Source of the DNA: JACQFZ01 sp045810625
GTDB taxonomy: Bacteria > Pseudomonadota > Gammaproteobacteria > Acidiferrobacterales > Sulfurifustaceae
DNA length: 64,000 nt
Assembly (NCBI GenBank): GCA_045810625.1
Contig: JBJMVQ010000009.1
Span: 1-64,000, forward strand
Direction: 5' to 3'
Each line of letters starts with the position of its first letter. The first letter of the stretch is position 1. The notes beneath the pieces were generated by a model. The model was not told where the DNA came from. It did no database searches and saw nothing but the letters and a program-made list of their open reading frames with translations. This document shows positions 28,144-37,394 of this stretch, in pieces. The translations under genes were made by a program, and so were the position numbers.

Positions 28144-29058
28144 TTACGCCACCGTCGTCGGTTTTTCTTTCCGCTTCTTGAAGAGTTTCGTCACCGCGCC
28201 GCCGGCGGCGATGGCACCCACGGCCGCTAGCTTCCAGAACTTTACGAAGAAGACGCCGAGCGCGGCGAATAGGCCGAGCTTCTTCGCCGCGATGCCGCCA
28301 ACGAGCGCGGCGAGCCCGTATGCGGCGACTTTGTCGGTCGAGCCGTTGAAGTCCGCGTAGCGCTTGCCTTCATCGAAGCCGAGCGCGGCAAGCAGTGCCG
28401 TCGCCTTGCTTTTGTACTGTCCAATCATCTGGCGATCGGTCACGAGATTCATACTGATATAACCTTCACGCCCGAGCGCATACGTGTTGTAGTTGATGCC
28501 TTGGTGAGCGGTGTCCGGCTGCCCTTTGTCCTTCGACGCGATCGACCAGACGAGCTGGTGACTCGCGGCGTCGTAGTGCGGCTTCTCGACCCAGCCGATC
28601 ACCTCGATCGGGGTAATTCCGCGCGCCTCGCGTTCTTTGTTCATTTGCTCCGTGCCGTCTTTGAGGGCCTGCAGCAGCTCGTCGGCGTTCCAGTCTTTTG
28701 CGTCATCGTCTTTGATGTAGCCCTCACCGACGAATCGCACGACGACGAACCATTGCTCCTCGCTCTGCCCGGCCGGCCATATCGTGCCGAGCAGACTGTC
28801 GCCCGCGCGGTTACCCATCGCCTCGAGTAGCTTTCCGGACTCCTTCGTCGGCACGTACACGTAACCATCCGGCAGCTTGAGCGTGGCCTGGGTGCCGAGC
28901 TTTACGTCGGCCGGTCCGTGCTGTGCAACCTTTCCGGCCGCTTCAAAAGCGACATCGATTTCGCTTTTTGCAGGTTCCGCGGCATGGGCGACCAACGACA
29001 GGATCACAAAAACCAGCGCCGTAACAGCGCCAGCCAGGGCAAAACGAATAGTACGCAT
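28144..29058 (-). CDS. DUF2167 membrane-anchored protein
   Basis: A 304-residue protein from the ATG at 29058. The signal peptide (FALAGAVTALVFVILSLVAHAAEP) is followed by the DUF2167 periplasmic domain (GTQATLKLPDGYVYVPTKESGKLLEAMGN, then EQWFVVVRFVGEGYIKDDDAKDWNADELLQALKDGTEQMNKER). Two C-terminal membrane helices (YGLAALVGGIAAKKLGLFAALGVFFVKFWKLAAVGAIAAGGAV) end in a basic tail. No function is established for the family. It is flanked by small membrane proteins, suggesting an envelope role. Confidence 0.9.
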   Translation of the reverse strand: MRTIRFALAGAVTALVFVILSLVAHAAEPAKSEIDVAFEAAGKVAQHGPADVKLGTQATLKLPDGYVYVPTKESGKLLEAMGNRAGDSLLGTIWPAGQSEEQWFVVVRFVGEGYIKDDDAKDWNADELLQALKDGTEQMNKEREARGITPIEVIGWVEKPHYDAASHQLVWSIASKDKGQPDTAHQGINYNTYALGREGYISMNLVTDRQMIGQYKSKATALLAALGFDEGKRYADFNGSTDKVAAYGLAALVGGIAAKKLGLFAALGVFFVKFWKLAAVGAIAAGGAVTKLFKKRKEKPTTVA

Positions 29059-29177
29059 GCGGGCTCTCGATGTTGTTCGAATTGCGGGCGTCAGACGGAC
29101 TTCAGATCTCCCGGGCGCCGCCTGCACGCTGGAAGTATAGACGCCACGCGGGAACGTGCCGCGATTCTGAGTTCTTG

Positions 29178-29317
29178 AATCACCGCAGATGACGCGAAAG
29201 AAGGCGACGCCTACTTTTTTAGAACAATCTCGGCGACGGTGCGCTCTCGCCGCTGAAGCAGAGCTCGGACGCCTGTTCTTCTTTTTCGTCCGCGTCCTTT
29301 GGCGTCCTCCGCGATTA
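29178..29317. repeat. Inverted pair of family D repeats (about 140 bp)
   Basis: AATCACCGCAGATGACGC at the left and GCGTCCTTTGGCGTCCTCCGCGATT at the right are imperfect inverted copies of the CCGCAGAGGACGC repeat. Between them a short stem (CGGCGA..TCGCCG) can form. It fills most of the 318-base gap upstream of DUF2167; no gene is seen there. Confidence 0.6.
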
Positions 29318-29376
29318 TCCTTCGACCTAAAGATTTGGAATGATGCTGAATACCGATCGGCGAACGACGCGGTCGC

Positions 29377-29583
29377 TCAAGCCGTCTTTCCTGCCGGTTG
29401 CGCCTGACGTCCGCCGAGGACGAACAATACGACGCCGGCCACAGCGAGCGCCGCGCGAATCGCCCAGCCGACAGTCGGACCCCAGTTGTCGATCCACATG
29501 AGCACGGTGAACTGCATGCCGACAAAGTGCAGCGCCATCGAGCCGAAACCGAAAATCATCAACCAAACACCTGTCTTTCTCAT
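29377..29583 (-). CDS. Small two-helix membrane protein (68 aa)
   Basis: The product MRKTGVWLMIFGFGSMALHF..VLMWIDNWGPTVGWAIRAALAVAGVVLFVLGG has two hydrophobic segments joined by a conserved-looking MWIDNWG turn. A paralogue with the same layout lies at 32159-32359. I do not recognise the family. It probably sits in the inner membrane. The 190 bases upstream hold no clear gene. Confidence 0.72.
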   Translation of the reverse strand: MRKTGVWLMIFGFGSMALHFVGMQFTVLMWIDNWGPTVGWAIRAALAVAGVVLFVLGGRQAQPAGKTA

Positions 29584-29773
29584 GTTGCCCTCGCTTCAGA
29601 AGAATGCCCGCCGGCCGGAGTCGCTTCGCATCCCCGCCGACTGAATTTGAGCATAGTTCGCCGTTGACAACCGGCAAGCGCGGATTTTCGGCCTGAAGCT
29701 GGAGCGGCGATCGCCATGAGATGGTTCGGCTCGCAGTGAAATGCGGCGCTCGACGCCGCAATCAGCGAAACGG

Positions 29774-31399
29774 TCAGGCGGAGACTAGCCGGGGATAGTC
29801 GGGCTGTTTCGAAAAATGTTCTTCGAGCGCCTGCATGACGGCGAGCACGACATCTTCGCGCCAATGACGCGCGATCACCTGCACACCGACAGGAAGACCG
29901 GCGCTACCCGATTCGACTCTGCGCGCTGCGCGCTCCACGATGTCGCGACTCTTCGCCCGGTCGCTCTCTTCTCCCGCACGCACCCGCGTGGCGGCAACCA
30001 CGCCGGCCGGCATACCGAGCAGGTTGTAGAGCATCGCGTAGCTGGCAGCGCTGCTGAGAAAGTAACTTCCACCGTGTGTCAGCGCGGGGAGCGCATGCGG
30101 TGGACAGATGATGGCGTCGAGGCGATCGGCATCGAGCGCAGCGTAAAAGCGGGACTGGTACTCGGTCCGTTCGGCAATCGCGTCCCAATAGCCGCGCGTC
30201 GTAAGCCCGCGTGCGCTGCGCAATATCGCGACTAGCCGTTTCTGCCCAAGACTGGCAAGGAGCGCGCTCGTCACGCCGCGTACCGGCGCCGGCATGCGCA
30301 CCGTCTGCATCAGTCCGCGAATGCGTTTGTCGATTGGATTGCCGGCGAGCAAGCGTTTGGCGCCGGTCGCGCGGTCGGCGCTCAGGAACGCAAAGAACAA
30401 GTGCATGGCCCGCGCGACGTCGGGCGGCGTGAAATGAATCACTTCCGCCCCCGCTTCTCGCAACGCGGCGGATGCTTCGCGGACGGCGCGGCGCAGCGCC
30501 GGTGCGGCTGGAAAATAACCGTCGTCGGTGTACATGCCGATACGCAGGCGGTCGATCTCCACGGCATTCGGATCGCGCCACGGCACGGGTGCGATCGTCG
30601 GCGCCGCCGGCACATCGCCGATCAGCACTTGCATGACGACGGCGAGATCGCCGACGTAACGCGCGAGCGGACCCGGCTGTGCGAGCACCGCCTCTTGTCC
30701 CGCAAGCAGCCACTCATCGGCGCTGCCGTTCACCGACAGCCGACCGCTCGTAGGCTTTAACCCATGAATGCCGCACGAATGCGCCGGCTCGCGAATGCTG
30801 CCGCCGATGTCGGAGCCGATACCGAGCACCGAGGCGCCGGCGGCAATGAGCGCCGCTTCGCCGCCGGAACTGCCGCCGGGCGCGCGGCCGTCGCTCCACG
30901 GATTGTTCGTGCGGCCATACAGTGGATTATCGGCTTCGTTGTAGAGCAGTAGCTGCGGGACGTTGGTTTTGCCGAGGACAATTGCGCCGGCGCGCTTGAG
31001 GCGCTCGACCAGCGCGTTGTCGGTCTTCGCGTAGAGCGTCGCGCGCGAGGCGAGACCGGCGGTCGACGGCGTCTCCGCGATGTCGAATGACTCTTTGATG
31101 GTGATCGGTACACCGTGCAGCGGACCGAGGACGTCGCCGCGCGCGCGCATCGCGTCGGCCTCGCGTGCCGCGACGCGCGCTTGCTCGAAGAGCGGCACGA
31201 TCATCGCATTCAACTGCGGATTGACTTCCTGGATACGACGGATGTGCGCCTCGAGGACGGCGGCCGCAGTGGTGCGACCGGCACGCAGACGCGCAACCAA
31301 TTCGACTGCGGAGTGGCTCCAGAGCGGAATGCTCTTCGGATTTCCCGATGGCTCGCTTTCCATGGGCATGGACATCGGCTTCGGCTCCCCGGTGCGCAA
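29774..31399 (-). CDS. Amidase-signature family hydrolase
   Basis: A 541-residue amidase; the start may be one of several close methionines (M1, M9, M11). The Ser-cisSer-Lys triad is visible: K102 in GVPITIKESFD, the GGSSGGE loop at 175-181, and the nucleophile S201 in GSDIGGSIREPA. The family hydrolyses linear amides or acts as fatty-acid amide hydrolase-like enzymes; the segment FYAALDADRLDAIICPPHALPAL near the C-terminus is typical of the latter. It stands alone, so a substrate cannot be inferred. Confidence 0.93.
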   Translation of the reverse strand: MRTGEPKPMSMPMESEPSGNPKSIPLWSHSAVELVARLRAGRTTAAAVLEAHIRRIQEVNPQLNAMIVPLFEQARVAAREADAMRARGDVLGPLHGVPITIKESFDIAETPSTAGLASRATLYAKTDNALVERLKRAGAIVLGKTNVPQLLLYNEADNPLYGRTNNPWSDGRAPGGSSGGEAALIAAGASVLGIGSDIGGSIREPAHSCGIHGLKPTSGRLSVNGSADEWLLAGQEAVLAQPGPLARYVGDLAVVMQVLIGDVPAAPTIAPVPWRDPNAVEIDRLRIGMYTDDGYFPAAPALRRAVREASAALREAGAEVIHFTPPDVARAMHLFFAFLSADRATGAKRLLAGNPIDKRIRGLMQTVRMPAPVRGVTSALLASLGQKRLVAILRSARGLTTRGYWDAIAERTEYQSRFYAALDADRLDAIICPPHALPALTHGGSYFLSSAASYAMLYNLLGMPAGVVAATRVRAGEESDRAKSRDIVERAARRVESGSAGLPVGVQVIARHWREDVVLAVMQALEEHFSKQPDYPRLVSA

Positions 31400-31667
31400 T
31401 TCTTGTTAGAACTCGTTGAGCTCGGACGACATCGGGGGGAAATATGATGACCCCATCGCCGGTCCTTGGCTCGCCTCGCCGGAATTTTAATGGAGTCGTT
31501 GCGGTGAGTCGCCTGTTTTCGTCTCGCTTAAATCTGGCGTGTGGCGCTCGCTGCGGCGAGCGAGAAGCAAGAAGCGCCGCGCAGCTGCGAGGCGAAAACA
31601 AACGGAGTTGATCGACGACCGGAAACGCCGCGCCGCAAAAAGAGCGCGGCTTTCCTGTACGGGCTGG

Positions 31668-31979
31668 TTAGTTGTTCGCCGTCGCGTCGGGCTTCGGCTT
31701 CCTCTTGCCTTTCTTGTTCTTGGCGTCGACCATGCCGGTCTCGTGGGTAGTCGCGTTCGCGTGTTCCGTACCCTCAACGCTGCGACGCTCAGCGGCTCGA
31801 TCCTGCCCCTTCGTCGCGTCACCTTGGAATTGAGCATTCGAATTCGTGCTGCCACTCTGGCTCACATGGCCGGAAGACATTCCGCCGGCATGGTCGCCTC
31901 CGCCTTTCGCGGCGAACGCGGGCGCGCCCATCGCGAAGATAAAAGCCGTTGCAACAGCAAAAAACGCTTTGTTGTGCAT
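31668..31979 (-). CDS. Small secreted low-complexity protein (103 aa)
   Basis: A signal peptide (MHNKAFFAVATAFIFAMGAPAFA) precedes an 80-residue, highly hydrophilic chain rich in G, S, T, N, H and K (GGGDHAGGMSSGHVSQSGSTNSNAQ, ending KNKKGKRKPKPDATANN). It is probably disordered and periplasmic. I recognise no family. The 268 bases between it and the amidase gene contain no coding sequence I can support. Confidence 0.65.
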   Translation of the reverse strand: MHNKAFFAVATAFIFAMGAPAFAAKGGGDHAGGMSSGHVSQSGSTNSNAQFQGDATKGQDRAAERRSVEGTEHANATTHETGMVDAKNKKGKRKPKPDATANN

Positions 31980-32158
31980 GCGGAAACTCCAGTCGTTATT
32001 GCTTCGTTGCGTATTGTAAGTGGCCGACTGGTTGCAAAACGCGAGCTAACGACGCCGGCGGTCCGATAGCCGGTGGCGAATGTCCCGACACGCGCGGGGA
32101 GAAGACTAGAGGCTTTACGGAACGCCGCGCTGCGGTCGAAGACCGAGAGCAGCGAAGA

Positions 32159-32359
32159 TCAGATGGTCTTCTGTTGCAGCTGACGTGCGCTAATCGCAAA
32201 TACGGCAATCGTGATGGCGACGAGGACCGCGCGAATTACCCGACCGATCTCGTCGCCCCAATCGTCGATCCACATTAGAAACGGAAGATGAACACCCAAA
32301 AGAGATAGGCCCGCCAATGCCAAAGCAAAGGCGGTCAGCCATGCCGCTAACCTTTCCAC
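32159..32359 (-). CDS. Small two-helix membrane protein (66 aa), paralogue of the one at 29377
   Basis: From a GTG at 32359, preceded by AAAGGGGGA, the product is VERLAAWLTAFALALAGLSL..FLMWIDDWGDEIGRVIRAVLVAITIAVFAISARQ. It aligns without gaps over most of its length to the 68-residue protein at 29377, including W7 and the MWID(N/D)WG turn, which decides this start over upstream basic leaders. The 413 bases upstream (32360-32772) show no supported gene. Confidence 0.68.
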   Translation of the reverse strand: MERLAAWLTAFALALAGLSLLGVHLPFLMWIDDWGDEIGRVIRAVLVAITIAVFAISARQLQQKTI

Positions 32360-32772
32360 ACTTCCCCCTTTACGAACACTAAGCCGGCGTGCCGCCTTGC
32401 TGCCCTTCTTCTTGTGAGTCGTCGTCAGCATAGCCCGCCTTTTCTTTCGAGCAACCTTCGTACGCATGTAACACCCGTTCTACAGCCCCCTGCGTCAATT
32501 GGTGCACATTGCGTGCCACGGAGCGGAAGTGTGACGAAGCACGGCGCTCGTCTTTCCGATCACGCCCTGCGCGTCGATCTTCACGTAATACGCGAATGTG
32601 CTGCGTAACGGTATCGCTTCGATACCCGAGGAAGTGACGAAAATGGACCGTAGGGCGGCAGGAGAAAAACGGATTGAGAAGTCGCGCGCGGAAAAGCGAG
32701 CGCTGCTTCGAAAAGTGATGATCGGCGTGCGGGCACAACAGGCACCGAGAAGACTTCAGATCCAACCGAAAC

Positions 32773-33552
32773 TTAAGAGCCGATCAGCGCCTGGCGAATC
32801 TCTTTGAGCTTGGCTTTCACCCGCGCGGCGTTTTCGGGACCGATACGAATCATGATTTTTTGTCCGGCCGACAACGCTTCGAGGTTCGAATCGGCGTATT
32901 GGTACAGCACTTTCGGTTGCTCGAGCTTGATCGGTGGCTGGAGATCGGGCGCAGCGAGCAGATCGTCGATCGCTTCAACGACCCGGTCGTTGAAATATTT
33001 CTTCGGGTAACCGAGGTTCCGATACTCTTCTTGGAACAGCGGATAAAAATAGATGTACGCGGCGACGAGCTTCTGTGCATCAATCGACTCCGCGACGTGA
33101 ACATACGCGGCATAGCGACGATAGTTGTCGGCATTCATCGCGAGCGCTTCGCCTTTACCGGAAACCCGTAGCTGACCCGACACCGGCTTCGCAAGACTGT
33201 AGCGCTGCGATACCTGTTGCCGCGGCAAGTTGTCGATCGTCACGACGACCCGCCGGACGATGCTGTTCGCGTTGAAGAGCCGACCGAGCGTTTCCATTCC
33301 GATCAGTCCGGCACCGGCGTCGCGCAGCGCCTCGTCGCTCTCGGCAAGCACGGGTAACGGCTGGCCCTCGGAATCGGTGCGCTGAATCGGATGGCGTATC
33401 GCTGGTTCCGTCTTGGTAGGCGCAGCTGTCTCGGCCGGCGGCGGCGGGTTGACCTGATCCTTCAGCCAGTAGTAAAGACCCGCCGCGATCGCGACGAGCA
33501 CGAGAGCGACCACAACCGGCCAAACACGCTTCTGTTGCTTCTCGGTTTCCAT
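32773..33552 (-). CDS. DUF3014 membrane-anchored periplasmic protein
   Basis: A 259-residue protein with an N-terminal anchor (VWPVVVALVLVAIAAGLYYWL), a proline-rich linker (PPPPAETAAPTKTEP) and the DUF3014 domain: PVLAESDEALRDAGAGLIG, VRRVVVTIDNLPRQQVSQRY, NYRRYAAYVHVAESID, YFYPLFQEEYRNLGYPKKYFNDRVVEAIDDLLAAP and QKIMIRIGPENAARVKAKLKEIR. Family function is unknown. The gene is monocistronic. Confidence 0.92.
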   Translation of the reverse strand: METEKQQKRVWPVVVALVLVAIAAGLYYWLKDQVNPPPPAETAAPTKTEPAIRHPIQRTDSEGQPLPVLAESDEALRDAGAGLIGMETLGRLFNANSIVRRVVVTIDNLPRQQVSQRYSLAKPVSGQLRVSGKGEALAMNADNYRRYAAYVHVAESIDAQKLVAAYIYFYPLFQEEYRNLGYPKKYFNDRVVEAIDDLLAAPDLQPPIKLEQPKVLYQYADSNLEALSAGQKIMIRIGPENAARVKAKLKEIRQALIGS

Positions 33553-33600
33553 ACGTCGCCTGAAAGAACGGAAAGCGCGATTTTACTTTTTTTAAACCAA

Positions 33601-33760
33601 CCCTCGCACCCTCACCCTATCCCTCTCCCTAAAAGGGAGAGGGGAACGAGATGAAGTCCCGGATTCCGCTTCGCTCCATCCGGGCTACAGCAAGCGTAGC
33701 GTGCGCCATGCGCACGATCAATCGAACGTAGGTTGGGCGAGCGAAGCGACGCCCAACCTT
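33601..33760. repeat. Cluster of three different REP-like repeats (families A, B, C)
   Basis: In the 338-base gap upstream of DUF3014, family A (CCCTCTCCCTAAAAGGGAGAGGG, 33601-33650), family B (TCCCGGATTCCGCTTCGC..CATCCGGGCTAC, 33657-33688) and family C (TAGGTTGGGCGAGCG..GCCCAACCT, 33728-33760) follow one another. No gene is visible in the gap. Confidence 0.75.
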
Positions 33761-33890
33761 CTTCGCAGTTTTAGTTGCTGTTGCAGAACACCCAAGGTAT
33801 GCAAGCCCGCAGCAACGAAAGGGGATTTTTCGGGTGCGATGCACGCCGCGGTCGCGGCGCGAAATCCGGTGCGTACGATACCGAGAACGG

Positions 33891-34355
33891 CTAACGCTGA
33901 GGGGTCGGTCCTTCCGAGGACCGCTTTTGTGAGAGTGACTCGTCCATCTGCCGCGCCATTTCGCGCAAATGTTCCTCGAGCCGGCGCAGCTTCGGCTCGA
34001 TCTCGCGCATCGTCGGCTCCATCTCGCGCGCGAACTCTTCGCCCATCTGGGTCATAGCCGGCAACACCGTCGCGCCCAGCACTCGCAATTGCTCGCCGAT
34101 CTGCGCAGCAGTGCTCACCGCCTGCTGGCATGCTTTTTCGCTCGCCTGGCGCCAGTGCTCGTCTTCCCGCGCGGGCGCTTCCGTGTTATCGCGTGCTGCC
34201 ACGCCGCTCGCGCCGCTCTTATCCGCCGTTTGCCTATCGGCCGTCGGCTTCCAGAGCGATTGCTCGCTCCCGATCGCTGCCGCCGCGCCACTCGCCGCCG
34301 AGGCGAGAACGAGCGCGATCAGAGTCCCGACCAGAGTCCCTAACATGCGCTGCAT
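33891..34355 (-). CDS. Small secreted helical protein, unknown
   Basis: From the ATG at 34355 (MQRMLGTLVGTLIALVLASAASGAAAA signal region) a 154-residue product is made. The mature part is polar, then helical with coiled-coil heptads (GEEFAREMEPTMREIEPKLRRLEEHLREMARQMDESLSQKR). A single cysteine lies at ASEKACQQAVS. I recognise no family. It precedes nothing in an operon and follows the BrkB-like gene on the same strand by about 65 bases, so the two may be cotranscribed. Confidence 0.7.
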   Translation of the reverse strand: MQRMLGTLVGTLIALVLASAASGAAAAIGSEQSLWKPTADRQTADKSGASGVAARDNTEAPAREDEHWRQASEKACQQAVSTAAQIGEQLRVLGATVLPAMTQMGEEFAREMEPTMREIEPKLRRLEEHLREMARQMDESLSQKRSSEGPTPQR

Positions 34356-34420
34356 TGAAAATTTCTCCACCGATATCGCCCGGCTACTTTAACCCAACGA
34401 CGGCGCCAACCCAACGGCGG

Positions 34421-35437
34421 TCAGCGGGTATCCCCGAGCGTATCGGCCATCCGCGCGTTGCGCTTGCCCATCGGTACCGGGCGGCCGACCGTGCTGTCGA
34501 CGCGGGTTTGATGTTCCATCTCCGCATTCACCTCCGCGCCGAGCAGAATGGCGAACGCGGTGAGATAGAACCACATAAGGAGGATGACGATAGCGGCGAG
34601 CGCGCCGTAAGTCTTGTTGTAACCGGCGAAGTGCGCGACGTAGAGAGAAAACAGCGCCGAGCCGATGAGCCAGAGCACCGTCGCAGCGACAGCTCCGATG
34701 CTGACCCACCGCCACTGCGGCTTGTCGCGGCTCGGGGCAAAGCGATAGAGCACCGACAGCGCGAGCAGCAGCGCGACTGCCAGCACGACCCACCGCACGA
34801 GCGACACCACGGCGCTCAGGAAACTCGGCAGACCGAGTTGATGCACGATCGCCGGAACCGCGGCGACGAGCGCCAGCGCGACGATCACGAAAACGATGGC
34901 GCCGAGCGTGAGTGCGATCGCGGTGGCGTAGTACTTGATGTATCCACGACGTTCGCGTTCTTCGTAAGTGATATTGAGCGCCGTCATCATCGCCGTCATG
35001 CCGGCCGCCGCGCTCCAAAGCGCGAGGCCGATACTGACAACAAGGCTGACGCCGAGCGTCGGGCTCGGTGCCGAGACGATCTGGTGCACCTGGTCGCGGA
35101 TGATCGCGAGCGCTTCCGGCGGCAGCGTACCCTGCGCAGCCGCGACCGTGCGCTCGACATCCGCCGGCTGCAGGATCAGCCCGACGATCGACACCATCGC
35201 CGCGATCGCGGGAAAGAGCGCGAGGAACGCGTAAAACCCGACGCCGGCGGCGACGATGGACAAGTTGTCGTCGCTGATCTGATCCTTCACGCGCAGCAGG
35301 ATGTCCTTCCAACCGCGACTCGGGATGTCCTGCGGCGCCGCCGCTTCGCGGCCGTGCGGATCGTCGGCTCGTCTGTCCATCTGAGTGGTCCTCGGCTCTC
35401 GCAGCAAATCGTAGGCATCCGCTTCCGGTCGCTTCAT
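34421..35437 (-). CDS. YihY/BrkB-family inner-membrane protein
   Basis: A 338-residue protein with about six membrane helices. Family motifs are ISDDNLSIVAAGVGFYAFLALFPAIAAMVSIVG near the N-terminus, a proline/aromatic-rich RGYIKYYATAIALTLGAIVFV, and the C-terminal YGALAAIVILLMWFYLTAFAILLGAEVNAEMEHQ. The start at 35437 gives a polar N-terminal tail (RADDPHGREAAAP). The family has been annotated as RNase BN in error; its true role is unknown. It is divergent from the stress-protein-like gene at 35546, sharing a 108-base promoter region. Confidence 0.94.
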   Translation of the reverse strand: MKRPEADAYDLLREPRTTQMDRRADDPHGREAAAPQDIPSRGWKDILLRVKDQISDDNLSIVAAGVGFYAFLALFPAIAAMVSIVGLILQPADVERTVAAAQGTLPPEALAIIRDQVHQIVSAPSPTLGVSLVVSIGLALWSAAAGMTAMMTALNITYEERERRGYIKYYATAIALTLGAIVFVIVALALVAAVPAIVHQLGLPSFLSAVVSLVRWVVLAVALLLALSVLYRFAPSRDKPQWRWVSIGAVAATVLWLIGSALFSLYVAHFAGYNKTYGALAAIVILLMWFYLTAFAILLGAEVNAEMEHQTRVDSTVGRPVPMGKRNARMADTLGDTR

Positions 35438-35545
35438 TCGTGCAATCCCTTAATGGTTTATCTTCGCCGAAACGGGAGCGGCATGGATCGAACCGCGGCA
35501 CGGCCGCCCGATCGAATGAAGATGAATCGCGAATAGGAGGAACCC

Positions 35546-36136
35546 ATGTCGAAAACAGTGATAGCGCTCTTCGACGACGCCGGACGCGCGCGAGGCGCGG
35601 TCGAGGCGCTCAAAGCGAGCGGGTTCATCAACGAGCGGATCGAGATCCAGACCGGGGAGGAATTCGTGAAGCACGGCGAGGTGCCTCCGCTCGAACGCGA
35701 GAAACACGAAGGGCTCTATCGCGGGATCAAAGCCTTCTTCGACGAGATCGGGCTGACGTCGCGTCCGACGCCCGGCGAAGGCGAGTACCATCCGATCCAA
35801 CCGAAAGACGCCGTCGTATTGCTCGAAACCAGCGACGATCGCGCCGATACCGCGGCCGCGGTGCTCGACCGCGAGGGCGCGGTCAACGTGGAAGAACGCG
35901 TCGAGCGCAAAGCGCCGCCGGCCGAGGGCGAGCACGTCGCGAGCGATCTCGAACCGGAGATCGGCGGCAAGACTCCGCGTGCAGGCGCCGAAGCATCGCC
36001 AGCGCCCGAACGTCCGCCGGGGACTTACAGCACGGCCGATCCGACCCAACCCAGGAACCCCGGCGCGCGCATCTACGGCCCGGCGAACGAGCCGTACGAC
36101 GACGATTGGGCGCCGCGCGGCCCGAAGCCGCAGTAG
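35546..36136 (+). CDS. Protein with general-stress-protein-17M-like N-terminal domain
   Basis: A 196-residue soluble protein with AGGAGG a few bases before its ATG. Residues 1-40 (SKTVIALFDDAGRARGAVEALKASGFINERIEI) match the ferredoxin-like GSP17M/YflT fold; an acidic-basic middle and a proline-rich tail (APERPPGTYSTADPTQPRNPGARIYGPANEP) follow. Similar proteins are general-stress induced in many bacteria. It is directly followed by a membrane protein gene 11 bases later, so they form a two-gene unit. Confidence 0.78.
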   Translation: MSKTVIALFDDAGRARGAVEALKASGFINERIEIQTGEEFVKHGEVPPLEREKHEGLYRGIKAFFDEIGLTSRPTPGEGEYHPIQPKDAVVLLETSDDRADTAAAVLDREGAVNVEERVERKAPPAEGEHVASDLEPEIGGKTPRAGAEASPAPERPPGTYSTADPTQPRNPGARIYGPANEPYDDDWAPRGPKPQ

Positions 36137-36147
36137 AATCACGGCGC

Positions 36148-37359
36148 ATGACCACGGACGAGCCGGCCGCACCGGCGACCGAAGACCCAGCGTCACGCGG
36201 ATTGTCGTATGCGAACGGCCTCGCCGCCCATGACGACACCGCGCATCCCGCAGGCGTTCACGCGATCGAGGTTCAGCGCTTCTCGCCGATCGGGAGACGC
36301 GTCGCGGTGCTCGTTGCGTTCGCGCTCCTCGCCTGCGTGCTTCCGCTGGCCGGTGCGCGGCTTACCGGCGGCAACGTCATCGAGCACGCGTCGTTCGATT
36401 GGCGCGCGTTCGCGCTCTACGCCGTACTCATCGCGGCCGCGATCGCTCCGTTCGTGCGGCGTCTCGCGCGCACCGATCCGGTCGCCGTGCCGATGCGCGC
36501 AGCCGCGTTCGCCGTGCACACGAGTGCGTTCCCATGGTGGGGTTGGCTCGGGCTCGCGCTCACAGCGATCGCGTGGGTGCTCGCCTGGACGCGCTTCGCA
36601 TCGTTCACGCGCTTTCAGCTCTACACCTTCACGCCGCTTTGGCTCGGCTACATTCTCGTGATCAACGCCGCAGCGTACCGTCGCAGCCGCCATTGTCTGC
36701 TCGCCGATCGGCCGCGCTGCTTCCTGGCGCTGTTCCCGGCCAGTGCACTGTTCTGGTGGTACTTCGAATACCTCAACCGCTACGTCGGCAACTGGCGCTA
36801 TGTCGGCGTCGAATCGGTCGGCACAATCGAATATATCTTTCATGCGACAGTATCCTTTTCGACGGTACTGCCGGCGGTGCTCAGCACGCGCGATTGGCTC
36901 GCGACGTTTCCGCGCCTGCGGACGGTGTTCACAGGATGGCCGCTCGCGGACGCGCAGACGAAACCATTCGCCGCCTTCTTGTTAGCGCTCGGGGTACTCG
37001 GGTTCCTCGGCGTGGGTGCGTTTCCGCACTACCTCTATGCGATGGTGTGGGTCGCACCCGTGCTCGTCCTCACCGCGCTCGCCGTGCTCACCGGCGCACC
37101 GAGCCTCGTCGATCGGGTGCCGCGCGGCGATTGGACGGCGATCGGGCTTGCCGCGGTCGCCGCGCTTGTCTGCGGATTCTTTTGGGAGATGTGGAATTGG
37201 CGAAGCCTCGCGCACTGGGAGTATCGAATTCCGCTGGTGCACGGGCTGCTCGTCTTCGAGATGCCGTTGCTCGGGTACGCCGGCTATCTGCCCTTCGGCG
37301 TGGCGTGCGCGGCCGTCGCTGCACTCGTCTGCCGCAGCGCGCGCGACGCGACCGCGTGA
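36148..37359 (+). CDS. Polytopic membrane protein, unknown (403 aa)
   Basis: From the ATG at 36148 the chain has a polar N-terminus of about 45 residues and then roughly ten hydrophobic helices (VAVLVAFALLACVLPLAG, WGWLGLALTAIAWVLAWTRF, FLALFPASALFWWYFEYLNRYVGNWRYVG, FAAFLLALGVLGFLGVGAFPHYLYAMVWVAPVLVL, IGLAAVAALVCGFFWEMWNW). Conserved-looking WWYFEYLNRY and FFWEMWNWRSLAHWEY motifs on either side recall small-molecule lipid-processing membrane enzymes, but I cannot name the family. It follows the stress-protein-like gene by 11 bases. Confidence 0.78.
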   Translation: MTTDEPAAPATEDPASRGLSYANGLAAHDDTAHPAGVHAIEVQRFSPIGRRVAVLVAFALLACVLPLAGARLTGGNVIEHASFDWRAFALYAVLIAAAIAPFVRRLARTDPVAVPMRAAAFAVHTSAFPWWGWLGLALTAIAWVLAWTRFASFTRFQLYTFTPLWLGYILVINAAAYRRSRHCLLADRPRCFLALFPASALFWWYFEYLNRYVGNWRYVGVESVGTIEYIFHATVSFSTVLPAVLSTRDWLATFPRLRTVFTGWPLADAQTKPFAAFLLALGVLGFLGVGAFPHYLYAMVWVAPVLVLTALAVLTGAPSLVDRVPRGDWTAIGLAAVAALVCGFFWEMWNWRSLAHWEYRIPLVHGLLVFEMPLLGYAGYLPFGVACAAVAALVCRSARDATA

Positions 37360-37394
37360 GGCGAGCTACAGATCTTCGTCGCCCGATTTCGACA

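Noticed and set aside
32379..32765. 128-codon minus-strand frame upstream of the small membrane protein
   Set aside because: No start signal, no domain, composition typical of non-coding GC-rich DNA, and it overlaps the better supported gene region.
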